Origin: Acidobacteriota bacterium | GTDB lineage: Bacteria; Acidobacteriota; Terriglobia; Bryobacterales; Bryobacteraceae | DNA: 46,678 nucleotides | NCBI GenBank assembly: GCA_025354885.1 | Contig: JANXLY010000403.1 | Coordinates: 1-46,678 of the forward strand | Direction: 5' to 3' | In this document: positions 33,066 to 43,291 of the stretch, piece after piece | Layout of the letters: the number at the start of each line of letters is the position of its first letter | Numbering within the stretch: the stretch's first letter is position 1 | Notes under the pieces: generated by a model | What the model was told of the DNA's origin: nothing | Database searches by the model: none | The model's input: only the letters and a program-made list of their open reading frames with translations | Translations under genes and position numbers: made by a program

Positions 33066-34135
33066 ATCCAAGCTCAGCAACCCCCGCAGAGTATCCGCTG
33101 GCACTTCGCCGCCACTGGCTCGATGATCTGTTTGGGGATCGCCCCGGCAGTGTCCAGTTCTTCCAGGCAGTGCGCCTGCTTTCGCGCCTTGGCAATGGCC
33201 TCCAGCCTCCCGGCTTATTCCCTAGAAGCCCAGCCGACGAAGTCGTACGCTTCGCAGTCAACCCTGCTTATTGGTTTCCTCCCGCTCAGATTCATAGTCT
33301 GGAATGGCCCAAGTACAACGAAGAAAAATTCGCCTGGCAGCCGCCAACACTCCGCGTGAATTTTATAGGCCTCGTCGGCCCCGCCGGCGTCATGCCGCTC
33401 AACTATTCGGATTTTGTGCTGGATCGAATTCGCGATAAAGACAACACGACTATTGAGTTCCTCGACCTCTTTCACCATCGCCTCATTTCGCTTTTCTACC
33501 AGGCCTGGGAAAAGTACCGCTTCTGGGTTACTTATGAGCGCGACCAGCAGGACCGCATGTCCGGTTATCTGCTTGACCTGATCGGGCTCGGCACTCCCGG
33601 CCTCACCAATCGACAGGCAGTCAACGACACTTCGCTCATCTTTTATACTGGCCTGCTCGCCTTACAGCCTCGCTCGGCTCTTGCACTCGAACAATTTCTC
33701 GGCGACTATTTTGATGTTCCAATTTCTGTGGAAGAGTTTGGCGGGTCCTGGTATCCACTCTCCGACCAGGACATTTGCAAGTTCTCCGACCCGGCAACAG
33801 AGGCCGAACAACTCGGCTTTGGGGTGGTGGTCGGCGATGCAGTCTGGGATCGCGCATCGCGTGCCAAGATCTGCGTTGGCCCTCTCAAGCTGCCACAGTA
33901 TCTCGACTTTCTTCCCGGTGGCAACGCACACAAACCACTCGAGGCTGTTACTCACTTCTTCACAAACGGAGAGTTAATCTTTGAAGTCCAATTAATTCTC
34001 GACCGAGCCAGTGTGCCCCAATGCCAACTTGGGATAGACTCGGATTCTCCACCCAAGTTGGGGTGGCTGACCTGGATGAACATGGCCCGACCGCGGACGG
34101 AAGATCCCGGAGATACCGTTTTTCTTTTGAACTAG
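33029..34135 (+). CDS. tssG: T6SS baseplate subunit TssG
   Basis: The 368-residue protein partners with TssF in the baseplate wedge. Signatures are FFQAVRLLSRLGNG near the N-terminus, VNPAYWFPPAQIHSLEW, NFIGLVGPAGVMPLNYSDFV and FLDLFHHRLISLFYQAWEKY. The ATG at 33029 has AAAGGAG ten bases upstream and overlaps the end of tssF. The C-terminus ends 27 bases before tssH. Confidence 0.95.
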   Translation: MAASRWTKDSGLDPSSATPAEYPLALRRHWLDDLFGDRPGSVQFFQAVRLLSRLGNGLQPPGLFPRSPADEVVRFAVNPAYWFPPAQIHSLEWPKYNEEKFAWQPPTLRVNFIGLVGPAGVMPLNYSDFVLDRIRDKDNTTIEFLDLFHHRLISLFYQAWEKYRFWVTYERDQQDRMSGYLLDLIGLGTPGLTNRQAVNDTSLIFYTGLLALQPRSALALEQFLGDYFDVPISVEEFGGSWYPLSDQDICKFSDPATEAEQLGFGVVVGDAVWDRASRAKICVGPLKLPQYLDFLPGGNAHKPLEAVTHFFTNGELIFEVQLILDRASVPQCQLGIDSDSPPKLGWLTWMNMARPRTEDPGDTVFLLN

Positions 34136-34162
34136 CCAATCAGGCTGGAAATACCGGAGGAT

Positions 34163-36826
34163 TTGATGAGCGTCAATATAAAATCACTGATCGGAAAATT
34201 GAACGACACCACGCGCAACACCATGCAGGCCGCAGCGGGCTTCTGCTTGCAGCGCACTCATTATGATGTCGAGATCGAACACTTCCTGATGAAGCTATTG
34301 GAACATTCAGGTGGAGACCTGGCTGCCATCATCAAGGCTTTTGACGTCGACAAGGCCAAGCTCTCAGCACAGTTGACAGCTTCGCTCGACAAACTGAAGA
34401 GCGGCAATGCACGCACCCCAGCTCTTGCTCCGACACTGGTCACGATGCTGAGCGAGGCATGGTCTGCAGCTTCTCTCGACTACGATTCCGGCAACGTTCG
34501 CACCGGCTACTGCATCATCGCCCTCACACAGAATGAAGAACTCGTTCGACTGATGAGTGATGTTGCCAAAGAGTTCAAGAAAATCGATCCGAAGAGTCTC
34601 AAAGACAACTTCGAGGCCATCTGTGGCTCCTCTTACGAGAGCTCTGAAATGAAGGATCTTGGTGAGGGTGGCCCCTCGGATGCGGCCACTGCTGCGGGTG
34701 CCCCCGGTCCGGACGGTGCCCCCCGTGTCAATCCAAATTCGAAGACGCCCAATCTCGACTCCTACACCATCAACCTCACCGAAAACGCCAAAAACGGCAA
34801 GATCGACAGCGTTCTCGCTCGAGACTTTGAAATTCGTCAGGTGGTCGACATTCTTACTCGTCGCCGCCAGAATAATCCCATTCTCGTCGGCGAAGCAGGC
34901 GTAGGGAAAACGGCCATCGTTGAAGGCCTGGCACTTCGCATCGTCTCCGGCGACGTTCCTCCTCCACTCAAGAACGTAACGCTTCGCACCCTCGACCTCG
35001 CCTTGCTACAGGCCGGTGCCAGCGTTAAGGGAGAATTCGAAAATCGTCTCAAGGGATTGATCGATGAGGTGAAGAAGTCACCCACCCCAATCATCCTCTT
35101 CATCGACGAAGCACACACCATGATCGGTGCCGGTGGTCAGGCTGGCCAGGGAGATGCAGCCAACCTGCTCAAGCCAGCCCTCGCCCGAGGTGAACTTCGA
35201 ACTCTCGCCGCAACCACCTGGGCCGAATACAAGAAGTATTTCGAGAAAGATCCGGCCTTGGCCCGACGCTTCCAACTCGTCAAAGTGGATGAGCCCTCAG
35301 AGTACAATTGCCAGCTCATGCTGCGCGGCATCCTTCCCGTTCTCGAAAAACATCATAACGTCCTGATCCTCGATGAAGGTCTTTCTGCCGCCGTCAAACT
35401 ATCGCACCGCTACCTGCCCGATCGCCAATTGCCTGACAAAGCAGTGAGCGTGCTGGACACCGCCTGCGCCCGGCTCGCCCTTGGACAGAATTCAATTCCG
35501 ACTGCTGTAGAAGCCGCCCAGCGCGAGATCGACGACTACGAGGTGCAGACCCGCGTGCTCAATCGCGAACTTGAGATCGGTGCCGACCACAAGGAACGCC
35601 TCGGCGAACTTGCCGAACTCAAGCTCGCCGCTGAAGCCAAACTCAAACTGCTCAAAGAGCGCTGGGAGAAAGAAGGCGGCCTGGTCACCGAGATCCGCGA
35701 AATCCGTGATCAGATCATGGCAAACGCCGAAGGCATCGACAAGGATGATCTTCGAAACAAGATCGGAGCCAAGACCAAAGAACTCACAGAATTGCAGGGT
35801 GAAAGCCCTCTGATGCGTGTCTCCGTTGACGCGCAAGTAGTGGGCGAAGTGATTTCAGCATGGACAGGCATTCCCATTGGCAAGATGCTGAAGGACGAAA
35901 TCCAGACCGTTCTCGAACTCGAAAAACATCTTTGTGCGCGAGTCATAGGTCAGGATCATGCCATGCACGCGATCTCTGAACGCATCCGGACTTCGAAGGC
36001 CGGCATGGACGACCCGGTTAAGCCCGTTGGCGTATTCATGCTTGTCGGTCCTTCGGGTGTCGGCAAAACAGAAACAGCCCTCGCCATCGCGGACATGCTC
36101 TATGGCGGTGAAGACAACATGATCGCCATCAACATGAGCGAGTTTCAGGAAGCCCATACGGTCTCTACACTCAAGGGTTCGCCTCCCGGCTACGTTGGCT
36201 ATGGCGAAGGCGGCGTTCTGACAGAAGCCGTACGTCGTCGTCCCTATTCGGTGGTCCTGCTCGATGAAGTAGAAAAGGCTCACCCCGATGTCCTCGAACT
36301 CTTCTTTCAGGTGTTTGACAAGGTCCGCATGGAAGACGGCGAAGGCCGCGAGATCATCTTCCGCAACAGCGTAATCATCCTCACTTCTAACGCTGCAACC
36401 GATACGCTGATGAAGCTGGTCGCCGATCCGGAAACCATGCCTTCCCCCGAGGGAATCATCACCGCCATGAAGCCGGAACTCGACAAAGTCTTCAAGCCAG
36501 CCTTCCTTGGCCGCATGGTAATCATCCCCTATTACCCTGTGCGAGATGAGGTTCTCAAGACCATCGTCAAGCTCAAGGTGGCAAAGATCCAGAAGCGTCT
36601 CAAAGCGACTCATAAGATTGAATTGATCGCCGGGCAGGACGTCATCGACGCCGTGGCCTCGCGTTGTACCGAAGTAGAATCTGGCGCTCGCAACGTAGAC
36701 AACATTCTCACCAACACGGTACTGCCTGACATCAGTCGGCGCCTGCTTGGCATGATGGCCGAAGGTGTTCGTCCGGAAAAGATCACGATCACGGTCGGCC
36801 CGGACGGCAACTTCCTTTACGTTTAG
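34163..36826 (+). CDS. tssH: T6SS AAA+ ATPase TssH (ClpV)
   Basis: The 887-residue protein disassembles contracted sheaths. It has an N-terminal Clp repeat domain (about 1-150), an unusual Gly/Ala/Pro-rich linker (about 170-200), and AAA domain 1 with Walker A GEAGVGKT (K249) and Walker [12 protein letters not shown] middle coiled-coil segment follows (about 455-545), then AAA domain 2 with Walker [10 protein letters not shown] (K635) and [12 protein letters not shown], and a C-terminal D2-small domain. [13 protein letters not shown] is the pore-loop region of the second ring. CGGAGGA lies five bases before the ATG. It is the last gene of the operon and is followed by a strong terminator. TagJ in the same operon would link it to TssB. 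Confidence 0.97.
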   Translation: MMSVNIKSLIGKLNDTTRNTMQAAAGFCLQRTHYDVEIEHFLMKLLEHSGGDLAAIIKAFDVDKAKLSAQLTASLDKLKSGNARTPALAPTLVTMLSEAWSAASLDYDSGNVRTGYCIIALTQNEELVRLMSDVAKEFKKIDPKSLKDNFEAICGSSYESSEMKDLGEGGPSDAATAAGAPGPDGAPRVNPNSKTPNLDSYTINLTENAKNGKIDSVLARDFEIRQVVDILTRRRQNNPILVGEAGVGKTAIVEGLALRIVSGDVPPPLKNVTLRTLDLALLQAGASVKGEFENRLKGLIDEVKKSPTPIILFIDEAHTMIGAGGQAGQGDAANLLKPALARGELRTLAATTWAEYKKYFEKDPALARRFQLVKVDEPSEYNCQLMLRGILPVLEKHHNVLILDEGLSAAVKLSHRYLPDRQLPDKAVSVLDTACARLALGQNSIPTAVEAAQREIDDYEVQTRVLNRELEIGADHKERLGELAELKLAAEAKLKLLKERWEKEGGLVTEIREIRDQIMANAEGIDKDDLRNKIGAKTKELTELQGESPLMRVSVDAQVVGEVISAWTGIPIGKMLKDEIQTVLELEKHLCARVIGQDHAMHAISERIRTSKAGMDDPVKPVGVFMLVGPSGVGKTETALAIADMLYGGEDNMIAINMSEFQEAHTVSTLKGSPPGYVGYGEGGVLTEAVRRRPYSVVLLDEVEKAHPDVLELFFQVFDKVRMEDGEGREIIFRNSVIILTSNAATDTLMKLVADPETMPSPEGIITAMKPELDKVFKPAFLGRMVIIPYYPVRDEVLKTIVKLKVAKIQKRLKATHKIELIAGQDVIDAVASRCTEVESGARNVDNILTNTVLPDISRRLLGMMAEGVRPEKITITVGPDGNFLYV

Positions 36827-36839
36827 AGCTACACGCGAA

Positions 36840-36883
36840 AAGGTGAAAAGGCCCACTCCAATGCGAGTGGGCCTTTTCACCTT
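36840..36883. terminator. Strong bidirectional intrinsic terminator
   Basis: A perfect 19-bp stem (left arm 36840-36858, right arm 36865-36883) with loop CAATGC contains the core AAAAGGCCCACTC/GAGTGGGCCTTTT. It lies between the convergent ends of tssH (36826) and the M16 protease gene (36898) and can serve both. Confidence 0.92.
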
Positions 36884-36897
36884 CGCTTTAGGGAAAA

Positions 36898-39645
36898 CTA
36901 GGGCTTTACGCCTGCCTTCTCAAAATCTCCAGCCTTGAAGATACTCAGCTTCGATGGGTCCATGTACTTTTTGAACACTTCGTTCACCTGCTCCATGGTC
37001 AGCGAATCCACCTTGCTTTCGAGCTCTCTCGCAAACGCCATGGTACGGCCATACGGAGCACCATTCACAAGCGTTCCGGTCAACATCTGGTCTTCCGTCC
37101 GCATCACCTGGCGCGACTGCAACCAGCCCTTCTTCGCTGAATCTACTTCCTCTTTCGTAAAGCCTTCCTTGAATGCCTTGTCGAGCTCTTCAATAAAGGC
37201 CTTTTCCACTTTGCCGATATTCGCCGGATTCAAAATCGCATTGCCCATGAACATGGAGTTGTCCTGCTTGGGCGACGCCATAAAGTTAGAGCCCACGCCA
37301 TAGCTGAGACCTTCCTTCTGACGAATCCTGTTCGCCAGACGAGAATTCAAAAAGCCGCCACCCAGCATGTAATTGCCAAGCAGCAATGCCGGATAATCCG
37401 GGTTTTCATCTGTGATCTGCATCGGAAAACTCGCAAAGAATACAGCGTTCGCCTTGTCCGGAGTCTGGAAGGATTGATTCACCGGGTTGATCGGCCGATA
37501 CGGATTCGGAATTCGAGTGAAGGGTGCTGCAGATTTCCATGAGCCCAACAGAGATTCGAGCATTGGCGCAATTACTGCTTCGTCAAAGTCACCTACAATC
37601 GCGATTTGCCCGGCATTGCCGCCATAGAACTGTTTGTGAAACGCCTTCAACTCTTCGAGTTTCACGGCTTTCACATTCTCCAATTGTTCAACTGGCGTGG
37701 ATCGGTAGCGAACATCTCCCTTTGGATAAGGCGACATATGCCGCTGCATTGCGATGGAGGCCACAACCTGCGGTTCTTTCTGCCCATTCTCGATCCCCGT
37801 AAGGAACTGCTTCACAACTTCCTGGAATTCGCTCTCAGGAAAAATCGACTCCTTCAACATCTCTGTTACAAGTTTTAACGTTTCCGGCAAATTGGACCTG
37901 GAAGTCTCGACACTCACTGACACCTGTGAGGCTCCGCCAAACACTCGTACATTCGCCTTCAGCCGATCTAACTCGTCCTTGATTTCCTTCTTGCTGTGTT
38001 TCGCCGTTCCCCGATCCATCATGCTCGCTGTTAAACTTCCGGTCTCGCTCTTTCCAAACAGCGATTTTTCATCGCCCAGTCGAAGCACGATCTGCGCGTT
38101 CACTTTTTCACCACGAGTCTTTTTCGACAACAGCATGGTTTGCATCCCCGAGCTCAACTTCGAACGATTCGTTCTCTTGTCAATATTTGCCCCGGAAGAG
38201 TCGAAGGCTTCCCCACTCGCTATTGCCACTCCGCCCTTATAGTCCTTCACCAGCGAACTCACGCTTGGAGCCTTTGGCACCTCAGTTCGTTCCGGTTTGT
38301 CATCAGGAATGAACATCCCCAGCGTGCGGTTAGATGGCTTCAGATATTGCACTGCAACTCGCTGTACTTCTTCGGGAGTCGCATTGAGGGTAGCGTCCCT
38401 CGTAACAAAAAACATCCGCCAGTCTCCTAGCGAAATGTATTCACTCAGCGTCAAACCGATTCGCTCCGAATTAGTAAAAGCAATTTCAAAATTCTTCCGC
38501 AGCGACTGCTTGGCCATTTCCACTTCAGCCTTGGTCACAGGCTCTTTTGCAAATCCTTCCACAACATCGAGCAGCAGCTTCCTGCCCTCTTCCAGATTGT
38601 CGCTCTTCGCTAACACGAGGCCGTGCAGCATCGCTCCGGGCTCTGACAATTCAAAGGTCTGTGTAAAAGTCTGTGTTGCTTTCTTGGTCTCAACCAGGCG
38701 CTTGTAAAGACGACCGTTGGACGCTTCACTCAAAACGGCATCCAGCACGTTGAGTGGTCCGAGGTCGGGATGCCTTCCTGCCGGAATGTGGTAGCCGGCC
38801 ATCAGCATTTGAATTCCACCAACTCTTCTCACCGTCACCTGACGCTCGCCATCCTGCGTTGGCTCTTCCGTGTAGGTTGCCTGAATCACGCGCTCCGGCT
38901 TCGCCAATCCACCAAAAAGTTCAGCTACCAGAGCCAGGGTCTTCCCTTCCTCAAACTTCCCAGCTATCGTGAGAACCGCATTATCCGGCTGATAGAAGCG
39001 TCTATAAAAAGCTTGCAGGCGCTCGATATTCACACCCTCGATATCGCTGCGTGAGCCGATGACCGTCTTCCCGTAATTGTGCCATTCGAACATGGACGAC
39101 ATGGTTCGCTGTATCGTAATTCGGAAAGGGTTGTTCTCCCCGCTTTCAAACTCGTTCCTCACCACTGTCATTTCGCTGTCCAGATCCTTCTTCGCGATGA
39201 ACGAATTCACCATCCGATCCGCTTCGAGATCCAGCGCCCAGCGCAAATTTTCATCTGAGACAGTGCAAGTCTCAAAGTAATTCGTCCTGTCCCAAGATGT
39301 CGTTCCGTTGGGGAAGCATCCGTGATCATTCAATTCTTTCGTGATATTGGTATGCTTCGGAGTCCCCTTGAACACCATGTGTTCGAGCAGGTGCGCCATA
39401 CCGGTTTCGCCATAGTTTTCATGTCGCGATCCGACCAGGTAAGTCATATTCACTGTGAACTTGCTCTTGGATGGATCGGGGATCAGCAATACACGAAGCC
39501 CATTCTTGGCCATCCGGTACTCCGTGATGCCTTCAACTGTAGTTAAGCGCTCCAACCCGCTCAGGGAAGGCGTTTGGGCCACGAGGCCGCTGATGCAAAA
39601 CACAAAACAAATTGCTAGCTTGCAGGCCGAATATCTTTGAGACAT
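36898..39645 (-). CDS. Double-length M16 zinc metalloprotease (PqqL/FusC-like)
   Basis: The 915-residue protein has a signal peptide ending near AQTP, so it is periplasmic. It has two tandem M16 units. The N-terminal unit has the inverted zinc motif H85-L-L-E-H89 in MAHLLEHMVFKGT and the third ligand E165 in VVRNEFESG, so it is active. The C-terminal unit starts near FGKSETGSLTASMMDRGT and lacks the zinc motif, as in other fused M16B proteins. Length and layout resemble periplasmic PqqL/FusC, which degrade proteins or peptides imported through TonB receptors. It lies 32 bp downstream of a TonB-dependent receptor gene on the same strand, but has its own candidate promoter. Confidence 0.94.
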   Translation of the reverse strand: MSQRYSACKLAICFVFCISGLVAQTPSLSGLERLTTVEGITEYRMAKNGLRVLLIPDPSKSKFTVNMTYLVGSRHENYGETGMAHLLEHMVFKGTPKHTNITKELNDHGCFPNGTTSWDRTNYFETCTVSDENLRWALDLEADRMVNSFIAKKDLDSEMTVVRNEFESGENNPFRITIQRTMSSMFEWHNYGKTVIGSRSDIEGVNIERLQAFYRRFYQPDNAVLTIAGKFEEGKTLALVAELFGGLAKPERVIQATYTEEPTQDGERQVTVRRVGGIQMLMAGYHIPAGRHPDLGPLNVLDAVLSEASNGRLYKRLVETKKATQTFTQTFELSEPGAMLHGLVLAKSDNLEEGRKLLLDVVEGFAKEPVTKAEVEMAKQSLRKNFEIAFTNSERIGLTLSEYISLGDWRMFFVTRDATLNATPEEVQRVAVQYLKPSNRTLGMFIPDDKPERTEVPKAPSVSSLVKDYKGGVAIASGEAFDSSGANIDKRTNRSKLSSGMQTMLLSKKTRGEKVNAQIVLRLGDEKSLFGKSETGSLTASMMDRGTAKHSKKEIKDELDRLKANVRVFGGASQVSVSVETSRSNLPETLKLVTEMLKESIFPESEFQEVVKQFLTGIENGQKEPQVVASIAMQRHMSPYPKGDVRYRSTPVEQLENVKAVKLEELKAFHKQFYGGNAGQIAIVGDFDEAVIAPMLESLLGSWKSAAPFTRIPNPYRPINPVNQSFQTPDKANAVFFASFPMQITDENPDYPALLLGNYMLGGGFLNSRLANRIRQKEGLSYGVGSNFMASPKQDNSMFMGNAILNPANIGKVEKAFIEELDKAFKEGFTKEEVDSAKKGWLQSRQVMRTEDQMLTGTLVNGAPYGRTMAFARELESKVDSLTMEQVNEVFKKYMDPSKLSIFKAGDFEKAGVKP

Positions 39646-39651
39646 AAGTCG

Positions 39652-39657
39652 ATCATA
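39652..39657 (-). promoter_or_regulatory. Candidate -10 element of a leaderless promoter for the M16 protease gene
   Basis: On the minus strand, TATGAT is followed by six bases (CGACTT) and then the ATG at 39645, with no Shine-Dalgarno. It suggests the protease can be transcribed separately from the receptor gene upstream. Confidence 0.4.
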
Positions 39658-39677
39658 ACGCTTATTCAGTCCATACT

Positions 39678-42600
39678 TTAGAAGTAAAGCTTCGCTCCCA
39701 CTTCGGCCCGTCGTGCATTGTCAACTACGCTGCCGGCACTTCCAAAATTTGCCTGCCCCACCGTAATCACACTCGGACCGCCGAACGTTACCTGATTCAG
39801 AACGTTGAAGGCCCGCAATTGCAGGGACAAGCGAATCCGCTCTGTAACGAACACAGACTTCTGCAAATTCACATCCGTGCTGCGCAGCCACCCTTCGCGA
39901 ATGTTAGGCAGGAATCGTGGCCCATTCGGGATCGTGAACTCTGGAGTGGTTGAGAACGCTGCCCGATTAAACCAGGGCTTAGTACAGCCACATGCGTTAG
40001 ACCAGTCTCGGCTATTCGCGATCGATTGCGACAGCGGATATGCGGCCTGCACGCCACCAACTATGGATGCGCGCGATGGGTTCGCACCAGCAATTCGAGA
40101 TAGATCCGGCCCTCCCACATTGATAGGCAATCCAGACTGCATCGTTGTATTCGCAAAGAATTGCCAGTTGCCGATCATGCGATTCGCTAACTTGTTCTTG
40201 TTGAAATATTTCTTCCCTCTTCCAAAAGGAAGTTGGCTTGAAAACGTGATCACAGCCCGCTGCGGCACATCAAAAGACCCAACCGAGCGCTCAAGCCGGA
40301 CATTGTAGGTATCACGAATACCGGCCGGATCAAGAAACGCAATCCCGTTTCCTCCGCCGCCTGTTTCAAGTACTTTCGAGATCGTGTAATGCGCCGTAAC
40401 CGAAAAACCACCTGTAAACTTCCGGTCATAACGAAGCGTTACCGCATGATAAATGCTATCCCCGACCGGCGGTCGAAAATAGATCAGGCTGCCGCCATAG
40501 GCATTCGCCGTCGTTGGCGAAGCAAACTGCGGATATGGTTTCAACAACTGCATGCGCGGAATCCTTTGCAATGCAAGCAGTCCAGGCAACCCTTTGCCAA
40601 AAAATGGATTAGGAACCTGTTCGTTCAAATAGCTTCCGCCATTGGCCAGATTCTTCGGATCGATCTGGTTCAGCTCCAGGCTGTTGGTCGGCAGGCGCAC
40701 GCCGCGACTGCCAAAATAAGTCGCATCGATTGCACTCGTGCGTCCGATCTGCTGACCCACAGAGACATTCCATTGCTGCACATAACTATTGGGTTGATCA
40801 CGCAAAACAAGATTGGCATTGTTGCCAATCCGGAAACTCCCGTCATCGATCCGGTTTGTCGTACTCGGTCGAACAATCCCGCCGGGGAATGGATTACTCA
40901 GTGTCGTCTTCGGCGAGTAATCGGCATTGAACACATCCGCGTTCACGTTGTAGTTAAACGGCGTCGTAACAATCGCCGTCTCCAATCCAATTGGCAGATA
41001 AAAAATCCCGTAGCCGCCGCGAATGGCCGTCTTGTTCGTCACCCTGTAGGCAAACCCAAGCCTGGGTCCAAAATTGCGCCAGTTCGTCTTGCGAATGCTT
41101 CGAGGATTCTTGCCTCCGACAAAAGCCAATGCCCCTCGATAACCGGTAACTGTATCTGCATTGGGGTCAAAATAGGTCAACCGGTCGTGAGCTTCCCCCG
41201 TGCCGGTTTCGGTCTCCCAACGTATGCCCAAATTCAAGGTCAACCGCGACGACACCTTCCAGTCATCCTGAAAGTAGCTCCCCATGTAGTGCTGAAATGC
41301 ACTCAGCGGCTCCACTTTTTCATACGTAAAGGATCCGAAGCCAAGCAGGAAACTTGCCAGCCCCAAGCCCTGTTCCGGCCTCGCAGTGCCAATCTGATCG
41401 TTTGATGTATAAAACTGATTGAAGGTATATCCGCCCGTCGGATTCGATACCTGAAATGGATAGAAGCGATAAAGCCGATACTCGCCACCCATCTTCAGCG
41501 TGTGCTTTCCGCGTGCATAAACCAGGTTGTCCTGAATTCCCTGTGTGTCGCGCGGTTGATTGTTAAATGCCGTCCCGCCCAAATCCGGAATGCCACTACC
41601 CACCGAGACATTCGGGTAAATCAGCACATTCGCAGAATCGCGAATGTAGCTGGGCAGCCCAAGCGTAGTTGGATCAAATCCCAGCGTGTTTGAAACCAGA
41701 TTCGCCCGGTAACGAACATACATGTAGCGAAACACGTGGAACAGATGCGGTGTGATCTGGTAGGTGTCATCCAATCCGGTATTGTAAAAACTGTCTTTCG
41801 TATTATTCGAATTCGTAAAACGCACCTTCACGCTCGGCTGAGTGTCGAGCGATTTCTGTTGTGAAAAGCGTCCAAAACTTCGGTGGCGATCATTGAAAAG
41901 ATGATCCACTCGCGTTGTAAAAAGATCACGAGAATATCCCCTGTTCCCCGCAAACAGATAGTTCTGCCGGCCTGTGACCAAACTCCCTGCCCGGTTCGCG
42001 GCCGGGTATTCACCCAACATCTTCACGGCCACAGCATTAAAACGCCCCTGCGGAATCAAGTTACCAGGAAACAGGTCTCTGGATCTTACCCCATTCACGA
42101 GCCGACTCGTGCTCGGGTCGTAAATACTAATCAGCTGTGCTCCGTTCGCTCCAAGAAAACGAGTTTCCGAGAAATCCCCTCCTCGTTCCAAAGCAGTCGG
42201 AACACTCGTAATGCTCCTCACTGGATCTTTCTCCCTCCGCCCTTCAAACGCGGTGAAAAAGAAAGTCTTGTCCTTTCCCCGATATAGTCCAGGAATCCAG
42301 ATTGGTCCTCCCACTGTGAATCCATACTGGTGCCTTCGCAACACGGGACGCACCGTTCCAAAACGATTGTTCACAAAGCTGTTTGCGTTCAGAAAATCGT
42401 TCTGGTGATAGTAGTTCGCCGTACCGTGATATTTATTTCCGCCTGATTTGGTAACGATATTTACAGCACCCCCACCGGTCCGGCCGAACTCCGCCGAAAA
42501 GCTATTCGTCTCCACACGAAACTCCTGCACTGCATCCGGAGGCGGACTAAAGGCCACTCCATTGAAATCTCCAATCGTATTCACTGCCCCATCCAGCAGT

Positions 42601-43178
42601 ACTTCGTTCGTCGAAGTCCGGCCACCACCCACCGAGAAATTGGAATTAAAAACTCCCCGCCCGCCACGCGAATCCCCCACTTGTCCTTTGGCAATCACAC
42701 CCGGCGCAAGCCGCACTACAGCCATCACATCCCGCTGTACCAGAGGCAATTCATCGATAGTTTGCGCACCAATCGTTGTACCCACATTTCCACCCTCGGT
42801 TTGCAGCACGGGAGCTTCTTCGGTCACAACAACCTCCGTTGACACTCCCGCCAGCGCCAGCGAGAAATCCAGCCCTGCCGACTGATTGATTTCCAGCTTC
42901 ACCTTCTTTTGCAACTGCTTTTGGAATCCAGGCGCACTCACCGAGACCTCGTAGATCCCTGGAGGAAGAATCGGAATTACATACACGCCAGTCTTATCCG
43001 TTGATACACCCTTCGAGGCGTTCGTCTCAGATTGAATTGCCGTTACCATCGCCCCTGCAATCGGCGATCCGCTTGGGTCCATCACCCTGCCTGTCAAGCG
43101 CGCCGTAAAGGTCTGGCTCATAGCAAACAGACTCCAGAACAAGAGCAAAACGGCAAAACGGATACACGAAGGAGCCAT
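39678..43178 (-). CDS. Oar-like TonB-dependent outer-membrane receptor (second copy)
   Basis: The 1166-residue protein has a signal peptide (MAPSCIRFAVLLLFWSLFAM), a carboxypeptidase-regulatory-like domain (about 25-105, ARLTGRVMDPSGSPIAGAMV), a plug (about 118-250, EVVVTEEAPVLQTEGGNVGT, ELPLVQRDVMAVVRLAPG), and a long barrel ending in Phe (GAKLYF). It shares the architecture of the receptor at 17727-21017 but the sequence is clearly different. Its immediate downstream neighbour is the periplasmic M16 protease, suggesting a protein or peptide substrate. The start may have a TAGGCT-N7-ATG arrangement that also contains GGAAAG, so both a leaderless and a normal start are possible. Confidence 0.93.
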   Translation of the reverse strand: MAPSCIRFAVLLLFWSLFAMSQTFTARLTGRVMDPSGSPIAGAMVTAIQSETNASKGVSTDKTGVYVIPILPPGIYEVSVSAPGFQKQLQKKVKLEINQSAGLDFSLALAGVSTEVVVTEEAPVLQTEGGNVGTTIGAQTIDELPLVQRDVMAVVRLAPGVIAKGQVGDSRGGRGVFNSNFSVGGGRTSTNEVLLDGAVNTIGDFNGVAFSPPPDAVQEFRVETNSFSAEFGRTGGGAVNIVTKSGGNKYHGTANYYHQNDFLNANSFVNNRFGTVRPVLRRHQYGFTVGGPIWIPGLYRGKDKTFFFTAFEGRREKDPVRSITSVPTALERGGDFSETRFLGANGAQLISIYDPSTSRLVNGVRSRDLFPGNLIPQGRFNAVAVKMLGEYPAANRAGSLVTGRQNYLFAGNRGYSRDLFTTRVDHLFNDRHRSFGRFSQQKSLDTQPSVKVRFTNSNNTKDSFYNTGLDDTYQITPHLFHVFRYMYVRYRANLVSNTLGFDPTTLGLPSYIRDSANVLIYPNVSVGSGIPDLGGTAFNNQPRDTQGIQDNLVYARGKHTLKMGGEYRLYRFYPFQVSNPTGGYTFNQFYTSNDQIGTARPEQGLGLASFLLGFGSFTYEKVEPLSAFQHYMGSYFQDDWKVSSRLTLNLGIRWETETGTGEAHDRLTYFDPNADTVTGYRGALAFVGGKNPRSIRKTNWRNFGPRLGFAYRVTNKTAIRGGYGIFYLPIGLETAIVTTPFNYNVNADVFNADYSPKTTLSNPFPGGIVRPSTTNRIDDGSFRIGNNANLVLRDQPNSYVQQWNVSVGQQIGRTSAIDATYFGSRGVRLPTNSLELNQIDPKNLANGGSYLNEQVPNPFFGKGLPGLLALQRIPRMQLLKPYPQFASPTTANAYGGSLIYFRPPVGDSIYHAVTLRYDRKFTGGFSVTAHYTISKVLETGGGGNGIAFLDPAGIRDTYNVRLERSVGSFDVPQRAVITFSSQLPFGRGKKYFNKNKLANRMIGNWQFFANTTMQSGLPINVGGPDLSRIAGANPSRASIVGGVQAAYPLSQSIANSRDWSNACGCTKPWFNRAAFSTTPEFTIPNGPRFLPNIREGWLRSTDVNLQKSVFVTERIRLSLQLRAFNVLNQVTFGGPSVITVGQANFGSAGSVVDNARRAEVGAKLYF

Positions 43179-43291
43179 GCTTTCCAGCCTAACCGGAAAT
43201 GCACTTCCAGCGGCAATCCCTCCCCTTCCGTTTTCTCGCGACCCATTTCCCCACCGTTTGACGCTATATCTGTAGACTAAGAATCGCAGCT

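Noticed and set aside
35855-36880. A 341-codon frame antisense to tssH
   Set aside because: It is fully contained opposite the ATPase domains of ClpV and extends into the terminator; no protein family is recognisable.
40389-41405. A 338-codon plus-strand frame inside the second receptor gene
   Set aside because: It is antisense to a clear TonB-dependent receptor barrel and basic and low in family resemblance.
36898-43178. Strict receptor-M16 operon
   Set aside because: The genes are same-strand and 32 bp apart, but a TATGAT-N6-ATG element suggests the protease also has its own promoter, so obligatory co-transcription is not claimed.
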